Shown in pieces: positions 10,028 to 23,989 of a DNA stretch of 64,000 nt; the stretch's first letter is position 1, and the number at the start of each line of letters is the position of its first letter. The DNA is from Callorhinus ursinus (Eukaryota > Chordata > Mammalia > Carnivora > Otariidae), in assembly GCF_003265705.1 (NCBI RefSeq), contig NW_020312859.1, positions 1,079,500 through 1,143,499 on the forward strand, in the 5' to 3' direction. The notes under the pieces are model-generated. The model searched no databases. It saw nothing but the letters and a program-made list of their open reading frames with translations, and had not been told where the DNA came from. A program made the translations under genes and the position numbers.

Positions 10028-11160
10028 ATCGTAAATGTTTCTTGAATTTGTTCTTTGTCCTCCATGCCCTCTTCCCCTCCCTCAGTTTTTCTCTCCTGGA
10101 TTATCATAATAACTCTCTCCGTTTGCCCGCCTCCTTCCCTTCCCTACATGAAGACTGTTGTTCACACCGAGTGATCCCCCTAAAATGCCAATCTAGTCAT
10201 GTCTCTTAATACAGAAATTGTTGCAGTGGTTCCACACCACTCCCAGGCTCTTTTGGTCATTGGTGTGACCGATAAGGCTATTCATGTCATGACCTGTTTT
10301 TTCTTCTTTTTAATTCCTACCACTATGAACCTTTTCATTCCACAGCTACATATAGATCAAGCCAGTGTATGCCAAACACTATGCGCAGCATGATGCTTTT
10401 GATACAGCTTGAATAAAAGAGATCTTGTCTCTGTCCTCGGGGAGCTCAGGAACTGGTGAAGGAACTAGACATTACGCAGACAACACAAAGCATGGTGAGG
10501 GGTCAGACCCAGGACACTTCCTGTAATGTCTCTTAGGACACAAACCTCATGTTCACCCATCTCCTTTATCTCTCTGTCAATACTGCACCCATGCTGGGCT
10601 GCCCCTCCTATAGACCTGGATAAAACAACACGAGAAGTGTGATATCTGGCTTCCTGGGGGAGACATCCTGGAACCAGACAATGCAGCCCAGAAGTGTGGG
10701 CAAGTTAACTCACCTCAGGGTGAACCTTGACTGAAGGGAAGTGGGACATGAGAAGGAAGTGGACAGATAACGTTCCCTTTCCTCTCACCGCTCCATGTAC
10801 TATCCATGTGGCCCTTGTGGCGAGGTCCCACGTGTTGGCCGAATGCTCCTGCTCAGAGACCTGCTGCCTGTCTGGGCTTGTAGTGAAGTGGTGGGTAGGG
10901 TGGTGCCGCCCGTCACCCCACGTTGCTTACATCCTTTCTTTCCACCCTCACTGCTCTGGCTGGAGCCCCTCCTATAAGATTCAGCTTTGTTTCCTAGACA
11001 TCCTAGCTAAAACCCATCTTCCCTTCATCTTATTTTGGAAATAATAGGTAATGGAACCTACTTGCATAATTTTTAAAAATCAGTAAAATTCCCTGATGTA
11101 AAGGAATAAAAGCAAATTAATTGAATTAATTAATTAAAAAAGGAGTTAGTATGTATTTTA

Positions 11161-12029
<869 letters not shown>

Positions 12030-12316
12030 TTAACATGGAACGCTCACATACAACTATAGTAAGTCAGAGAGGTAGTCTGATGTGTATACCTGTAGGTAGA
12101 ATCCCTGTGAATGTGACAAGTTAAAAATTCCCACAGACGTGGGTGCGATGTTTCATGATTCAAGCCCCATGAGCAGGATGGCCATTAGCAGTATTTTTCA
12201 AAAGAAGTGGAAATCCCTGAAGTTCCAATCTGAACTAAATACAGTGTTCCCTATATAAAAAGCATAAAAATACTGTGTGTTCAAATGTAAAATGGAGTAC
12301 GGTAATATGCTCAGAT

Positions 12317-12680
12317 CATTTTTTTTAAGATTTTATTTATTTAGACTTACAAAAGAATTAGAAAAATAATACACAAAGCACACATACCCTTCATCTGCTT
12401 CCCCTGATCTTTGAAAACCATAGCACAGCGATCAAAACCAGGGAGATTACATCAATACAGTGCTACTCTCCATCTTACTGAAATTTTGCCAGTCGTCCCA
12501 GAAATGTCCTTTTCAGCTTAGGGATCCAACCTAAGATTCCCCATTGCATTTGGTTGTCACGTCTCCTTAGCCTCCTGCAATCTCGGACCGTCTTTCTCTC
12601 TCATGACCTTGACACTTTACTGGCCAGTCGTTTTCTTGGGTTCATTCTATCCTTTTCTTTTTCTTGATCTATAACCCCTT
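12317..12680 (+). mobile_element. Old L1 3'-UTR-like fragment
   Basis: The text ACTTACAAAAGAATTAG...ATTACATCAATACAGTG...GTCACGTCTCC matches a common mammalian L1 3' region. The same family occurs at 39940-40400. A T-rich TTTTAAGATTTTATTTATTTA piece at 12317-12342 may be a SINE tail stub. Confidence 0.5.
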
Positions 12681-13204
12681 TGTCTGACAGGGAGAAACCT
12701 GGCTGTCACAATCTACGTTGTATTTACTTATTTGCTCGTTCAAGGATACACATGAGGGTGTTAAAGAATCGCTGATCCACACCCCATGTGAAAAACGAAT
12801 TTCCCGACTAGCGTGTCACTGCGTGCCGTTCTTTAGCCTTACGCAATGTAGTCAAAACCTTCTTCTCCAAAGTTGCTTATTTCCTTTCTCACCCCCTTCA
12901 CTGTAGTTACTTAATTTTATTATAGTTAGTTTCATTTGTTTCTGTTCATATTCCATATGGGGTCTTGATTCCACATCCTGGTTGATTCTTTTTATTCTGG
13001 GGGTGTGTGATATTACCATAGTTCTAAGAAGCAGAACTATATGGAAAGATATACTTAGAAAACTGTCACCTCCCCCCATCCATCTCCCATTCCTGCTCCT
13101 CTATTCTTCCCATCTGTTCCCATATACCTCTGGAAGGTAATCCATTCACTGGTTTCCGGTTTATCTTTTTGTTTATCTTTCTTACACACAAGTGGCTACA
13201 TGTA

Positions 13205-13553
13205 CAGTTGACCTTTGAACAACATGGATTTGAACTGCGTGGATCCATTTATATGCAGTTTTTTTTTTTTTTATAAATACAGCACGGTACTATAAATGTA
13301 TTTTCTCTTCTTTATATTTCTTAATAACGTTTTCTTTTCTCTAGCTCAGTTTATTTTATTCAAGGATACAGTATAAAATAGGTATAACATACAAAATATG
13401 TGTTAATCAGCTGTTTATGTTATCAGTAAGGCTCTGGATGACCAGTGGGCTATTAGTAGTTAAGTTTTTGGGGAGAGTCAAAAGTTACACATGGATTTTC
13501 GATTGTGCAGGGGATGAGTGCCCCTAATTCCCATGTTGTTCAAGGGTCAGCTG
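13205..13553 (+). mobile_element. Tigger2/MER8-type DNA transposon, internally deleted
   Basis: The terminal inverted repeats CAGTTGACCTTTGAACAACA (13205) and its complement ending TTGTTCAAGGGTCAGCTG (13553) are intact enough to pair. TA dinucleotides flank both ends (13203-13204, 13554-13555), the target duplication of Tc1/mariner/pogo elements. It is about 350 bp and has no transposase frame, so it is a non-autonomous copy. Confidence 0.88.
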
Positions 13554-14074
13554 TACATTTTCTTATATTCCCTTCTTTCTTACATTAAAGGTAGCATACT
13601 ATAGATATTCTTTCACACTTTGCTTTCTTCACTTAACAGTATAGCCCGAAAATCACTCCATATTGGTTCATAGAGGTCTTCTCTGTTATTTATGCCTTCA
13701 GTTGTGGCTTTTGCTTACCACTCTGTCTTCTCCGTCTTCTGAGCTCAGAACCAAATATCCAGCTGGACATCTCTACTTGTATGCTCCACAGACCCAAGCA
13801 TAACATTCTAAATAGCAATGCACTAGCTTTCTGTGGTCAGTTCTTTTTTGGTTTTGTCTTCCTAATCTCAGCATACAGTACTACCAGCTGATCATGCAAA
13901 ATAATCTGGACATTACATTTCCCACAACCAGTTAGAGGCCAAATCCCCTTGTTCCTCATCATGTAGGGTCTATTCCCTCCTTCCCACCCCCACTAGAACT
14001 ACCCGTGGGCATGACTCACAGTGTGGTCCTAGTTTTCTTTCCCTCTAATTTGACCTTTAAGCCATTTGCCATTC

Positions 14075-14262
14075 TTCTAGGGTTGGGGACAGCAAACATT
14101 GTTTCAAAGGGCCACATGGTCTCTGTCACATCCACTCAGCACAGTCACTGTGGTATGAAGGCAGGTTGGTAATGTGTCGACCAATGGGCATGGCCAAATT
14201 TGGCTCCCAGCGGGCTAGATTTGACCCACGGACTATAGTTCGCTGACCCCTGTGCTCTAGAG
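14075..14262 (-). mobile_element. MER-type hAT-like element remnant
   Basis: The text AGGGTTGGGGACAGCAAACA, AAAGGGCCACATGGTCTCTG and GACTATAGTTCGCTGACCCC follows a widespread hAT-type (Charlie-related) mammalian element with TIR-like ends (GGGTCAGCGAAC versus GGACAGCAAAC). The exact family was not determined, and the strand is uncertain. Confidence 0.5.
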
Positions 14263-14429
14263 CATTGCTTCTAAAATATAAATTTGGTCATAAAACTCTA
14301 ATTCTTGCTAACAAATATCTCTTTATGGATTTCCACTATTCACAACAGCGGTCTCCCAAGTAAAGGGTAGGGGGCACCCCAAGAATCCAATGGGATTCTA
14401 TTCACCTTGGATTGAACATATTCTTTCAG

Positions 14430-14559
14430 AGATCAGTTTCATCCAAGGACCTGACTGTGGACTTCACCCCCCAGGAGGAGTGGCAGCAACTGTGTCCTAC
14501 TCGGAGGCTCCTGGACAGGGCTGTGATTCTGGAAAACTGCAGACAGCTGGTCTCCGTGG
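14430..14559 (+). CDS. ZNF334: KRAB-A box exon of the ZNF334-like gene
   Basis: A 130-nt exon lies between TTCTTTCAG and GTGAGT. It codes SSKDLTVDFTPQEEWQQL, then a CPTRRLLDRAVILENC block ending LVSV, which is the KRAB-A pattern. EEW is kept. The usual DV near the start is DL, the YRDVMLENY block is DRAVILENC, and the MLE triplet needed for TRIM28 binding is ILE. Repressor strength may therefore be reduced. The frame is open, entering in phase 0 and leaving in phase 1. Confidence 0.88.
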
Positions 14560-14852
14560 GTGAGTACAGCTTCCCTGGTTAGCTCCCAAGAGCATGCATT
14601 TGCTCTGTGTCGCAAAAACATGTTGAATTTAATTATTTAGCCTTGAGCATCAGGAAGAAAGATGATTTAGGCAGTAGAACTGTGTGTGTGTATCCACTGC
14701 CCCTCCCAGCCTTCCTCCAAATGTTCTAGCTTTATTGATGAACTGCTGGGCATCCTCATTACGTAGTTTCTAAAACTGTGCTCTCTTCATCCTTCAGAGT
14801 CCCTGAAGTCCAAAGAGCTTGGTCCAAGTTCTGTGTTATTTCCCATTAACAG

Positions 14853-14945
14853 GGTATCATGTTAGCAAACCAGATGTGATCTTCAAACTGGGGCAAGGAG
14901 AAGAGCCATGGATAGTGGAGGAATTCTCAGGTCAGAACTACCCAG
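14853..14945 (+). CDS. ZNF334: KRAB-B box exon of the ZNF334-like gene
   Basis: A 93-nt exon after CCCATTAACAG, with donor GTGAGT at 14946. It codes [20 protein letters not shown] followed by [15 protein letters not shown] usually aids repression. Phases 1 and 1 match its neighbours. An alternative weaker donor (CTCAG then GTCAG) lies at 14931. Confidence 0.88.
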
Positions 14946-15339
14946 GTGAGTAACTGATCACCGAGTAGGTGGAAACCAGTGGAAAGAAGAGTTCCAAAGC
15001 CGTTACTGATCATAGTTGGCATCTTTCTAATGTTTCTCAGGAATCTCTTTTTATAGGCCCCAGACCTTGGAGGTAATGGAGGATTAGATCATTGTCATGC
15101 TGCAGATACATAAAACATCATCCCCAAATAAATATACTCTTCTCTTTAATTGAAAAATTTATAAAGATTTTTGCCACTTAGTTACATATCCCCAGAACCC
15201 AGTCCCTCCTTCACCGTACCTTGCACATTATTTCTGTGGCATTCTCTATTGCCTACCTGACCACCCCGCCACCAACCATTGTCATAGACTTGTTGTATAT
15301 TCAGACATTCATAGATCCATCTTGAGAGAAATAAATCTT

Positions 15340-15505
15340 GGGGCGCCTGGGTGGCTCAGTCGGTGGAGCATCCAACTCTTGATTTCAGCTCAGGTCACAA
15401 TCTCAGGGTTGTGAGATCAAGCTCCATGTTGGGCTCCATGCTCTGCACAGAGTCGGCTTAAGATTCTCTCTGTCCTTTTGCCCCTCCCCGCCTCTAAAAA
15501 AGAAA
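15340..15505 (+). mobile_element. SINEC, short tail
   Basis: Intact head GGGGCGCCTGGGTGGCTCAG. ATAAATCTTG before it and AGAAATCTTG after it look like the target duplication. The AAATAAA tail is reduced to an A-rich run. It lies in the KRAB-B to finger intron. Confidence 0.92.
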
Positions 15506-16236
15506 AAGAAATCTTGCTTGATTTACATGATGTACTAGTTACTTTCCATTTTTCTCTCTATCCTTTAACTGAGAAATTGCAGTTTCACCCTCCATTCTCA
15601 GCCCCACGAGGGTGGGACTATGGTGAGGCAAACAAAGCATCTCGGGCACAAATTTAAGAAAACACTCACTCTCAGGGTCATGCAGGTGCTCTAGACATCA
15701 TGCTTGCCTCGCCATAGTCCCCGCCCTGCTCAGCCCACATTCTCCTTTTTATTTGTGCAAATTCCAGAGTTCCCGTGTCACTGCCAAAATTTCAGATTCA
15801 CACCGGCTTTTTGTTTCTTTGTCCTACTGACAAAGGTCAGTGAGGTCTGTGTGTCCAGGTCCCACTGTCTCCCTGTCTTCTCCAAGTGCTTGCTCGACTC
15901 CTGCCTGTCTTACTCAGGCCTCTGTCAGCCTTACTCGCAGTTTGCTCTGTGCTCACTGTTCCCTGTGACTCTTACTTGTTCTGTGCCAAAGGTAGTTTCC
16001 TCTTCCCTTCGCCCTATGAATCAGGCTGGGGGGTTGAGTGGGCGTTTGGTTTTGTTTTGGTTTTTGGTTTTGTTTTCTCCTACATCAACCACAGAGGAGA
16101 TTTTGCCCTTGAAATGTCCTTAATTCTGGGAGGCTGGGCCTGAAGTCGAATCCCCCACTGCAAGGCAGTTGTAACTCTCATTTCATAGCAAATGTGTAAG
16201 GGCTCACAAGTTACTGTTAATTGTGTTCTTTCCTAG

Positions 16237-17772
<1,536 letters not shown>

Positions 17773-18271
17773 TTCCAGAGAAGCAGTGACCAACAAAGTA
17801 ACACATCAAATAATCTACAGAATGTTAAAGCCTTATAAAAATGCACAGAGGAGTGAAATCTTATAAATGCAATTAATGTGAGACATTTTTCTGCCATATA
17901 TGAGCCCTTATTACATCAGAGAACTCACACAGGAGAGAAATAGAGTGTGTTTAATCCATGTGGTGAAATACTCGGTGTGAGTTATTAAAACATTCCACAA
18001 TCAGACTTTATGCCAAGTGTGCCTCCCTTTTAAAATAATGAAACATTATTTAAGTGAAATTAGTCTTCTCCACACTTTTACTTGGCAGTGTATGTGATGA
18101 GGTGTGAGGATCTAACCTTACTTCATTACAAATCGGTATCAATTGTTCCTATGATAATTAATTTAGAATCTCTCAATTTGTGGTGTTTTCAATGCTCAGA
18201 TTAGACAGGTTGGTTTTGTCTTCCCCGACTCCTTAGCCTTTTAGTAACAGATTCTTACCCCTTATCTGCAG
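17773..18271 (+). other. Decayed finger tail and 3' flank
   Basis: Finger-like wording continues weakly (for example CATCAGAGAACTCACACAGG at 17914) without a usable frame, then ordinary AT-rich sequence. A poly(A) signal for the gene was not assigned. Confidence 0.5.
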
Positions 18272-18334
18272 AGGCACCAATTAAGAGGACTTACTGGTAC
18301 TCCACCCTCCAGGCCCACAGTGGGAATGCCACAG
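18272..18334 (+). other. Candidate 63-nt exon of unknown gene
   Basis: A pyrimidine-rich acceptor, TTACCCCTTATCTGCAG, ends at 18271 and a strong donor, CAG then GTAAGC, starts at 18335. The enclosed 63 nt have stops in at least one frame and match no protein I know. It may be a non-coding or alternative terminal exon of the upstream gene, or chance. Confidence 0.3.
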
Positions 18335-18520
18335 GTAAGCATTTGATAAAGCCGAGCTTACCAAAGCCCTCATGGGACTTTTGTGATGAGAAATAGACAC
18401 AGGACAGCTAATATGTGATCCTGAAGCTCCCTGCAGCCAAGAAAAGAGCAATTGCAGTAGGAAAAGAAAAATGCAGAGATAAGCAGATTTGAGTAGTAAA
18501 GAGAATGCTGATGGTGTTTG

Positions 18521-18740
18521 TTTTTTTTTTTAAACACTTTTTTTTTTTTAAAGATTTTATTTATTTATTTGAGAGAGAGAATGAGAGAGAGAGAGAGAGA
18601 ACATGAGACGGGGGAGGGTCAGAGGAAGAAGCAGACTCCCCGCTGAGCAGGGAGTCCGATGTGGGACTCGATCCCTGGACTCCAGGATCATGACCTGAGC
18701 CGAAGGCAGTTGCTTAACCAACTGAGCCACCCAGGCGCCC
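18521..18740 (-). mobile_element. SINEC with exact 15-bp TSD
   Basis: TGCTGATGGTGTTTG occurs at 18506-18520 and 18741-18755 with no mismatch. The body is near consensus, so it is a comparatively recent insertion. Confidence 0.96.
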
Positions 18741-19329
18741 TGCTGATGGTGTTTGAATCCAGAAAGGGTTGGTCTCCCTGGTGTTGGTGTTGCTTGGTAT
18801 CCACTCACCCCTATTCTATCAGTGGTTTGAATATGTCAACAGACAGGGTTTCTGTTTCTTTCTTTTTTCTAATAAATGTGTTCGTTGAAGTGTTCTTTAG
18901 AATTCGCCAAGAATTCGTTACCAAATTCTGAGGGGAAAAAAAGGCCTCTGTAATGCCAATTAGAATTACATTGGATATATACATGCAGTTAGGCAGGATT
19001 GCCACTAAGTTAGTAGGAGATGTTTTTCCTTCAAATCCTCATTTCCATGAGTGGGATTTTTCCCTAAGCCCGTTCCTAGCCTCTGCTACATTGTTGTGCA
19101 TTCTGCCCCGGGGAAGATGAAGCGGGTTTATCCAAGTGGTAAAATTGGCATACGTATACGTCCGCAGGTGTGTAGGCATGTATTATGAATGTGTACATAT
19201 ATGTAAATGTACGTGTGTCTATATTTGTGTGTGTGGTTTTTTTTCTTGAAACTTACTCATAGTTACTTCAAAGCCATGGTTGCTTTTGAGAATGGATTTT
19301 ATTATCTTTGACTTTAAAACTATATTCTT

Positions 19330-19460
19330 GGGGTGCCTGGGTGGCTCAGTTGGTTAAACATCTGACTCTTGATCTCAGCTTGGGTCTTAATATTAGGGTC
19401 ATGAGTTTGAGCCCCATGCTGGGCTCCATGCTGGACATGGGGCCTACTTAAAAAAACAAA
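19330..19460 (+). mobile_element. Short SINEC with exact 14-bp TSD
   Basis: The head is present but the CT-rich middle is missing. AAAACTATATTCTT at 19316-19329 and 19461-19474 flanks it exactly. Confidence 0.93.
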
Positions 19461-19640
19461 AAAACTATATTCTTTATTGATGGAATTTTTTTCTTAAGTT
19501 GTATCAAAGTTGTCTATATTTTCCCCTCAGTTCTAGTACTTTCTTGCTTTGTATGTTTCAGAAATTTTCATGTGCTAAAGGTCTGCATGTTAGCTGTCTG
19601 TCCAGTTATACCTTCTGCTTGCCTACTTGCTTTGGGTTCT

Positions 19641-20571
19641 TTTTTTTTTTTCCTGAAGAATGTAGTTTGATATTTATTTAGTATAAAAGGTTTGTGCACA
19701 GTGTAACAAATACAGTTTTTACAAATCTGTTTTGAAAATGTGGTGGTTGTTTATTTGGGTTTCGTGCTCTAATTTCTTCATCCATCAGTTTTTTTTACTT
19801 CTTTGTGTCTGGTAACTGCTCGACTCATAAGTCAGCCCACTTCCACCTGGTTTGTGAAGACAACATAGCTTGCCTTCCTCATCCATTACTACTGTTAAGG
19901 TTCCAGTTGCCAGATGTTCCTCCTCTCCAGTAGGGTCAACTATGAGCAGAGTGTCATCAAATACAGCAAAGGAAGTTGCAACTGGATGAGTTCTAATATT
20001 CAAATAACTTTTCTTCTTTAAATTAACTTCTGCTACACCAGTTTCTTCATTTATAGTAACTTCTGGCAGCTGTACATTTTTTAAAGCTGCTAACAAGGCA
20101 AATGTGCAAGCATCCAAGATGTTCCCATCATAGTCGAGGCAAATGATATCACAGTATAGAACCCAAGAAAGCTTTCCTGTAGAAATGCGTAAGTCCTCTT
20201 TCTGAATTATCTGTGAATTTTCAATGACATCTGCAATGAACTGGCTAGCCACTTGGGCCTCTTCTCCAGGAGGTCCAGACCGAAATCTCGATGAACACAG
20301 AGGTGGTAGATCCACATTAGGAACAACATATCCTTTATCAGGGTGGTGCTGCAAATTCCGCCTTAATTCCACAAATTACTATAGTATTTCCCAGCTTCAG
20401 TAAAGCAGAACCATCTGCAGTACTAATTGAACCTATGTTGACAGTTGTGGTTCTGAATTCACCAAGTTCTCTTCCATCAGGACGGCAGTTCTCTTTCAAA
20501 AATCTCCTGTAATACTCCAGAGGTTCCACAGTTTTGAACCTGGCTGCCATCTTCCCGCCCGAAAATGTGCC
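19641..20571 (-). pseudogene. EXOSC8: EXOSC8 (RRP43) processed retrocopy
   Basis: Two frames together give almost the whole exosome subunit EXOSC8 (human 276 aa, an RNase PH-fold member of the RNA exosome ring). ATG at 20550 begins [17 protein letters not shown]. The second frame includes [19 protein letters not shown] and [20 protein letters not shown]. No introns are present, and a poly(A) run ends at 19641. An exact 15-bp TSD, CTTGCTTTGGGTTCT, lies at 19626-19640 and 20572-20586. About 11 nt are missing near 20360 (AEFAAP to DKGYVV), which shifts the frame. A second short deletion after GGSGLT removes GAKLQDC-like residues and shifts the end. The central 180 codons stay open, so the copy is fairly young. 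It is a pseudogene unless re-initiation occurs. Confidence 0.96.
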
Positions 20572-20689
20572 CTTGCTTTGGGTTCTGTGGCAACACAAGA
20601 CTCTGCTCATTACTGTATTGTTTTTCTTTATTTATATCTAACATTATACAGATGGAAAAACTATGTGTTGGGAGGAATGTTTTTCAAAT

Positions 20690-20868
20690 CTGATAGAAAT
20701 GGTAAATCTACAAATCCAAGAAATCCATTGAACCCCAGGCAGGGTAAAAACAAAACCACAAGGCACATCAACGTCAAATTTCAAGACATGTAAAAATCAA
20801 AGCCAAATTTAATAAAGAGAAAAATCTTAAAAGTAGCCAAAGGCAAAAAAGTACATTGCATAGAGGGT
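20690..20868 (+). mobile_element. L1M 5'-region fragment
   Basis: CACAAGGCACATCAACGTCA and AGAGAAAAATCTTAAAAGTAG follow an old L1M 5'-region text that appears again at 29500-29580. Confidence 0.6.
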
Positions 20869-20874
20869 ATATTT

Positions 20875-21258
20875 GTTTTCTATGGGGGCCATAACAAGTA
20901 CCATAAACTGGGTGGTTTGGAACAACAGAAATCTATGGTATCACAGTTCTGAAGTCTAGAAGTCTGAGGATGAGGGATCGGCAGGGCCATGCTCCCTTCT
21001 GAAGGTTCTTGGCAAGAATGTGTCCCAGGCCTCTCTCCTGCATTCTGGTAGTTCCGTGGCTCATGAGAACATCACCCAGTCTTCACGTGGCATTCTCCTT
21101 TCCTGCTTGTCTGTGTCCACATTTCCCCTTTATGTAAAGATACTAGTCGGCATTGGACCAGGGCCCACTCTACTCCAGTATGACCTCATCTTAACTAATT
21201 AAGCTGCAAATAAGGTCACATCCTGAGGTCCTGGGGGTTAGTGCTTCAACCCATAATG
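20875..21258 (-). mobile_element. MaLR-type LTR remnant
   Basis: TTCTATGGGGGCCATAACAAG, CATAAACTGGGTGGTTTGGA and the terminal TGGGGGTTAGTGCTTCAACC are the reverse complement of a common mammalian MaLR (ERVL-related) LTR. No coding part is present. Confidence 0.65.
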
Positions 21259-21267
21259 CAGGGTAAT

Positions 21268-21780
21268 ATATTAGTTATCTATTGCTGTGTAATGAATTGC
21301 CCCCAAACTTAGCAACTTAAAGACAACAACCAACATTGATTATCTCACTGAGTTTCTGTAGTTTAGGAATCTGGAAGCAATGGAGGTGGTTCTGGCTCAG
21401 GGTCTTTCATGAGTTAGCCATCAAGATGTTGACCAGAGTCGCAGTCATTTCCAGACTTGACTGGGGCTGAAGGGTCCACTTCCAACATGGCTGTTAGCAG
21501 GAGGCCTCCATTCTTCGTCACTTGACCTCTTCATAGAGCTTCTTTAATGGCCTCACCACATGACGACTGGCAGTCCCCAGGGTGAGGGACCCAAGAGAGA
21601 GCAAGGCAGAAGCCACGGTTTCCCTTTAGCCTGGCTGTGGAAGTGATAACTATCACAATCCCCGTGTTGTATTGGTCACACAGACCCACCTTGATATCAG
21701 GTGGGAGGGGACCCCACAAGGGCAGGAAAGCAGGAGGTGGGGACTGCTGGGGCCATCTTAGAGGCTGGCTACTACATGTA
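21268..21780 (+). mobile_element. Ancient mammalian repeat (LTR-like), family not fixed
   Basis: TATTAGTTATCTATTGCTGT through GGCCATCTTAGAGGCTGGCT is a widespread old mammalian interspersed repeat. The long frames in this block are chance. Confidence 0.55.
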
Positions 21781-22026
21781 GCCACAGCACAAATGGAGTG
21801 GTTCCAAGAACGATGGGAGGAGACACACGGGGAGCAATGAATACAAACAACTCTTTCAAGAAGTTGCACTAAAGGTAAGAGAAATGGCCTGGTAGCTCGA
21901 GGGAGGAGTGTACTGGGGAAGGTAGAGCAGCCTGTCTACTGACCCATGCCAGCAAGGAGAGCCAGCAGATAAGCAACAACATATGTGAGCTACAGAAGCC
22001 TTTCTGAGCAAAGAAACAAAATGACA

Positions 22027-22522
22027 GTTGCTATGATGTGAATGCATCCCCCCCAAATTTATATGCTGAATCCTTGCCCACAAAGGTGATGGTATTAGGA
22101 AGTAGGGCCTTTGGGAGATCATGTGGGATCCGTGTTCCTATGGAAGAGACCCCCTGGGATCAAGCCCCATGTCTGTTACCCTGCTCCGTGAGGAGTCTGC
22201 TTCTCCCTCTCCCTCTGCCCCTCCCCCCCACTCATGCTCATTCTCTCTCTCTCACCTCTCAAATAAATAAATAAAATCTTTTTTAAAAAATTTAAAAATT
22301 TTTAGAAAAAGAAAGAGACCCCCACGGAGACCCTTCTCCCCTTCCAGCATGTGAGGACACAGTGGGAAGGCCCCAGCTGTGAACCAGGAAGAGAGCCCTC
22401 ACCAGAAGAACCTTCATCTTGGACTTCTCAGCCTCCAGAACTTGGAGAAATAAATTTCTGTGGCTTGTAAGCTACCCAGTCTGTGACATTTTGTCACAGT
22501 GGCTCAAATGGACTCTGATAAC
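22027..22522 (+). mobile_element. MLT1-type MaLR LTR, split by a SINE
   Basis: The MLT1 order is clear: GTGAATGCATCCCCCCCAAA, GGTGATGGTATTAGGAAGT, the block CATGTGAGGACACAGTGGGA, CCTCCAGAACTTGGAGAAAT and the AATAAATTTCTGTGG poly(A) region. It is a solo LTR remnant without viral genes. Confidence 0.82.
22155..22310 (+). mobile_element. 5'-truncated SINEC inside the MLT1 LTR
   Basis: It starts at TGGGATCAAGCCCCATGTC without the tRNA head and ends in AAATAAATAAAATCTT plus an A/T-rich run. AGAGACCCCC on both sides is the target duplication. Confidence 0.85.
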
Positions 22523-23989
22523 TACTTCTCCATCTCCACCCTCCCAAATTTCACCCAAGACCTCACTGGAAATGTACAGGGAGGGGAATTCTGGGGAATA
22601 TAGCTCAGCCAAGCCAATGTGACACATTACAAAGTCATCACACTCCCCTGTCCTCTTCAAGGCAGGGAAAGTGGACACTTCCCCCTGTTGCTAGCCCTGT
22701 ATGCCCCCTACCATCCTTGTCAGTTTCCCCTAGCCCTGCCCACACTTGTAAAGAATCTATTCATCCCATTTTCTTTCATGCCTTTTGAATGTACTGCTTC
22801 CTTCCTAACAGGACTGATTGCATATTTGGTGCCAGAAGTGGCCCCAGGAAACAGACTGTCAGAATGGAAATAATAAGATCCTGGAGTGGTAGAGGCCAAG
22901 TGTCAGCACCCAACCCTTGGAGACACAGTGGACAGTGATCATAACATGCCTTAGGGCAGAGTGGTAATCAGAGGATTTTGGCCTGCTGGTGATGGCTAAT
23001 TGGTCATGGAGACCCGAATATGGGCAGCCTTCTAAGGTATAGCTTGACATATAGGTGGAAAATGTCTGGGTCTCCTGGACAGAAGCCTGATGAGTGATTA
23101 TAGTGGAGATTCACTGTACCTTCTTCAGTTCCCAAACCTAAGTCCACTCCTAGGCCCAAAGTAGCTTCAGGGAGGACCTTTGAATAAGGGCCTGCAATGT
23201 ACCCATAGGAGACAGTGTGAGTCTTCCTCCAGGCCTTCCCAGAGGGAGCTGTGGTTATTTACCAGTGTAACTATGCCCTGGAGAAAGGGAAATACTCGGA
23301 TCTCCAAGGGTCATTAGATGTTGGCTCCAATATAATGCTAATTCTTTGATTCCCAAACACCGCCATGTCAGAGTAGGGACTTCTGTAATGGTCACGAGAC
23401 AGATGGAGTTTGGGCCTGAGTCTACCTCGCAAAGGATTTATTTCCACCAGTTGAACCACAGGCCCATCCTATGGTTATTTCCTCAGAATGTGTAATAGAG
23501 ACAGACTTATTAGCAGCTGGCAGATTTCCTTTCTGTGAAGGTATTACGTTGATACTCTTGTAGCCCATGATAATCTAGTTTGGTAATTTTTAAATTTAGA
23601 CTCCCCCTGCCCCCAAATCCCCAAATCGTCTGAGAGGTAGCCACTGATTTCATGTAAATATCCAGCATTGCTTGTATGGTGTACACAGATAACAGTAAGC
23701 TGTGTACTTACTCCAGTTTTGCAGTCTGTGAAAGTTGAATGGTCTTCACAGAGGTAATTTAATCTTTAATAAAGTTAAAACATTCATCTAATAGCAATTA
23801 TCATTGCTGGCTTTTGACCTCATCTTGGTTATATCTGCAAAGGTTTTATTCCTAAATAAGTTCACATTTGCAGGTACCAGGGTGTGAGAGAATAGAAAAG
23901 ATGTATATTGATTTCTGCTCCCAGTTCCTGGCACAGAGCTCCTACATTCTTTAGAGTCTCCTAGCTGACAGTGGTGTCTTTTCTTTTAA
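22523..23989. other. Intergenic; no gene seen
   Basis: No recognisable protein, RNA gene or named repeat. Frames are short and unsupported. Confidence 0.5.

Noticed and set aside
15704..16123. 139-codon frame in the KRAB-B to finger intron
   Set aside because: It is low-complexity and hydrophobic with no motif, lies within an intron and has no splice or promoter support.
20548..20610. N-terminal extension of the EXOSC8 copy (extra Met at 20610)
   Set aside because: It reads through the retrocopy leader and the target duplication. The true start matches EXOSC8 at 20550.
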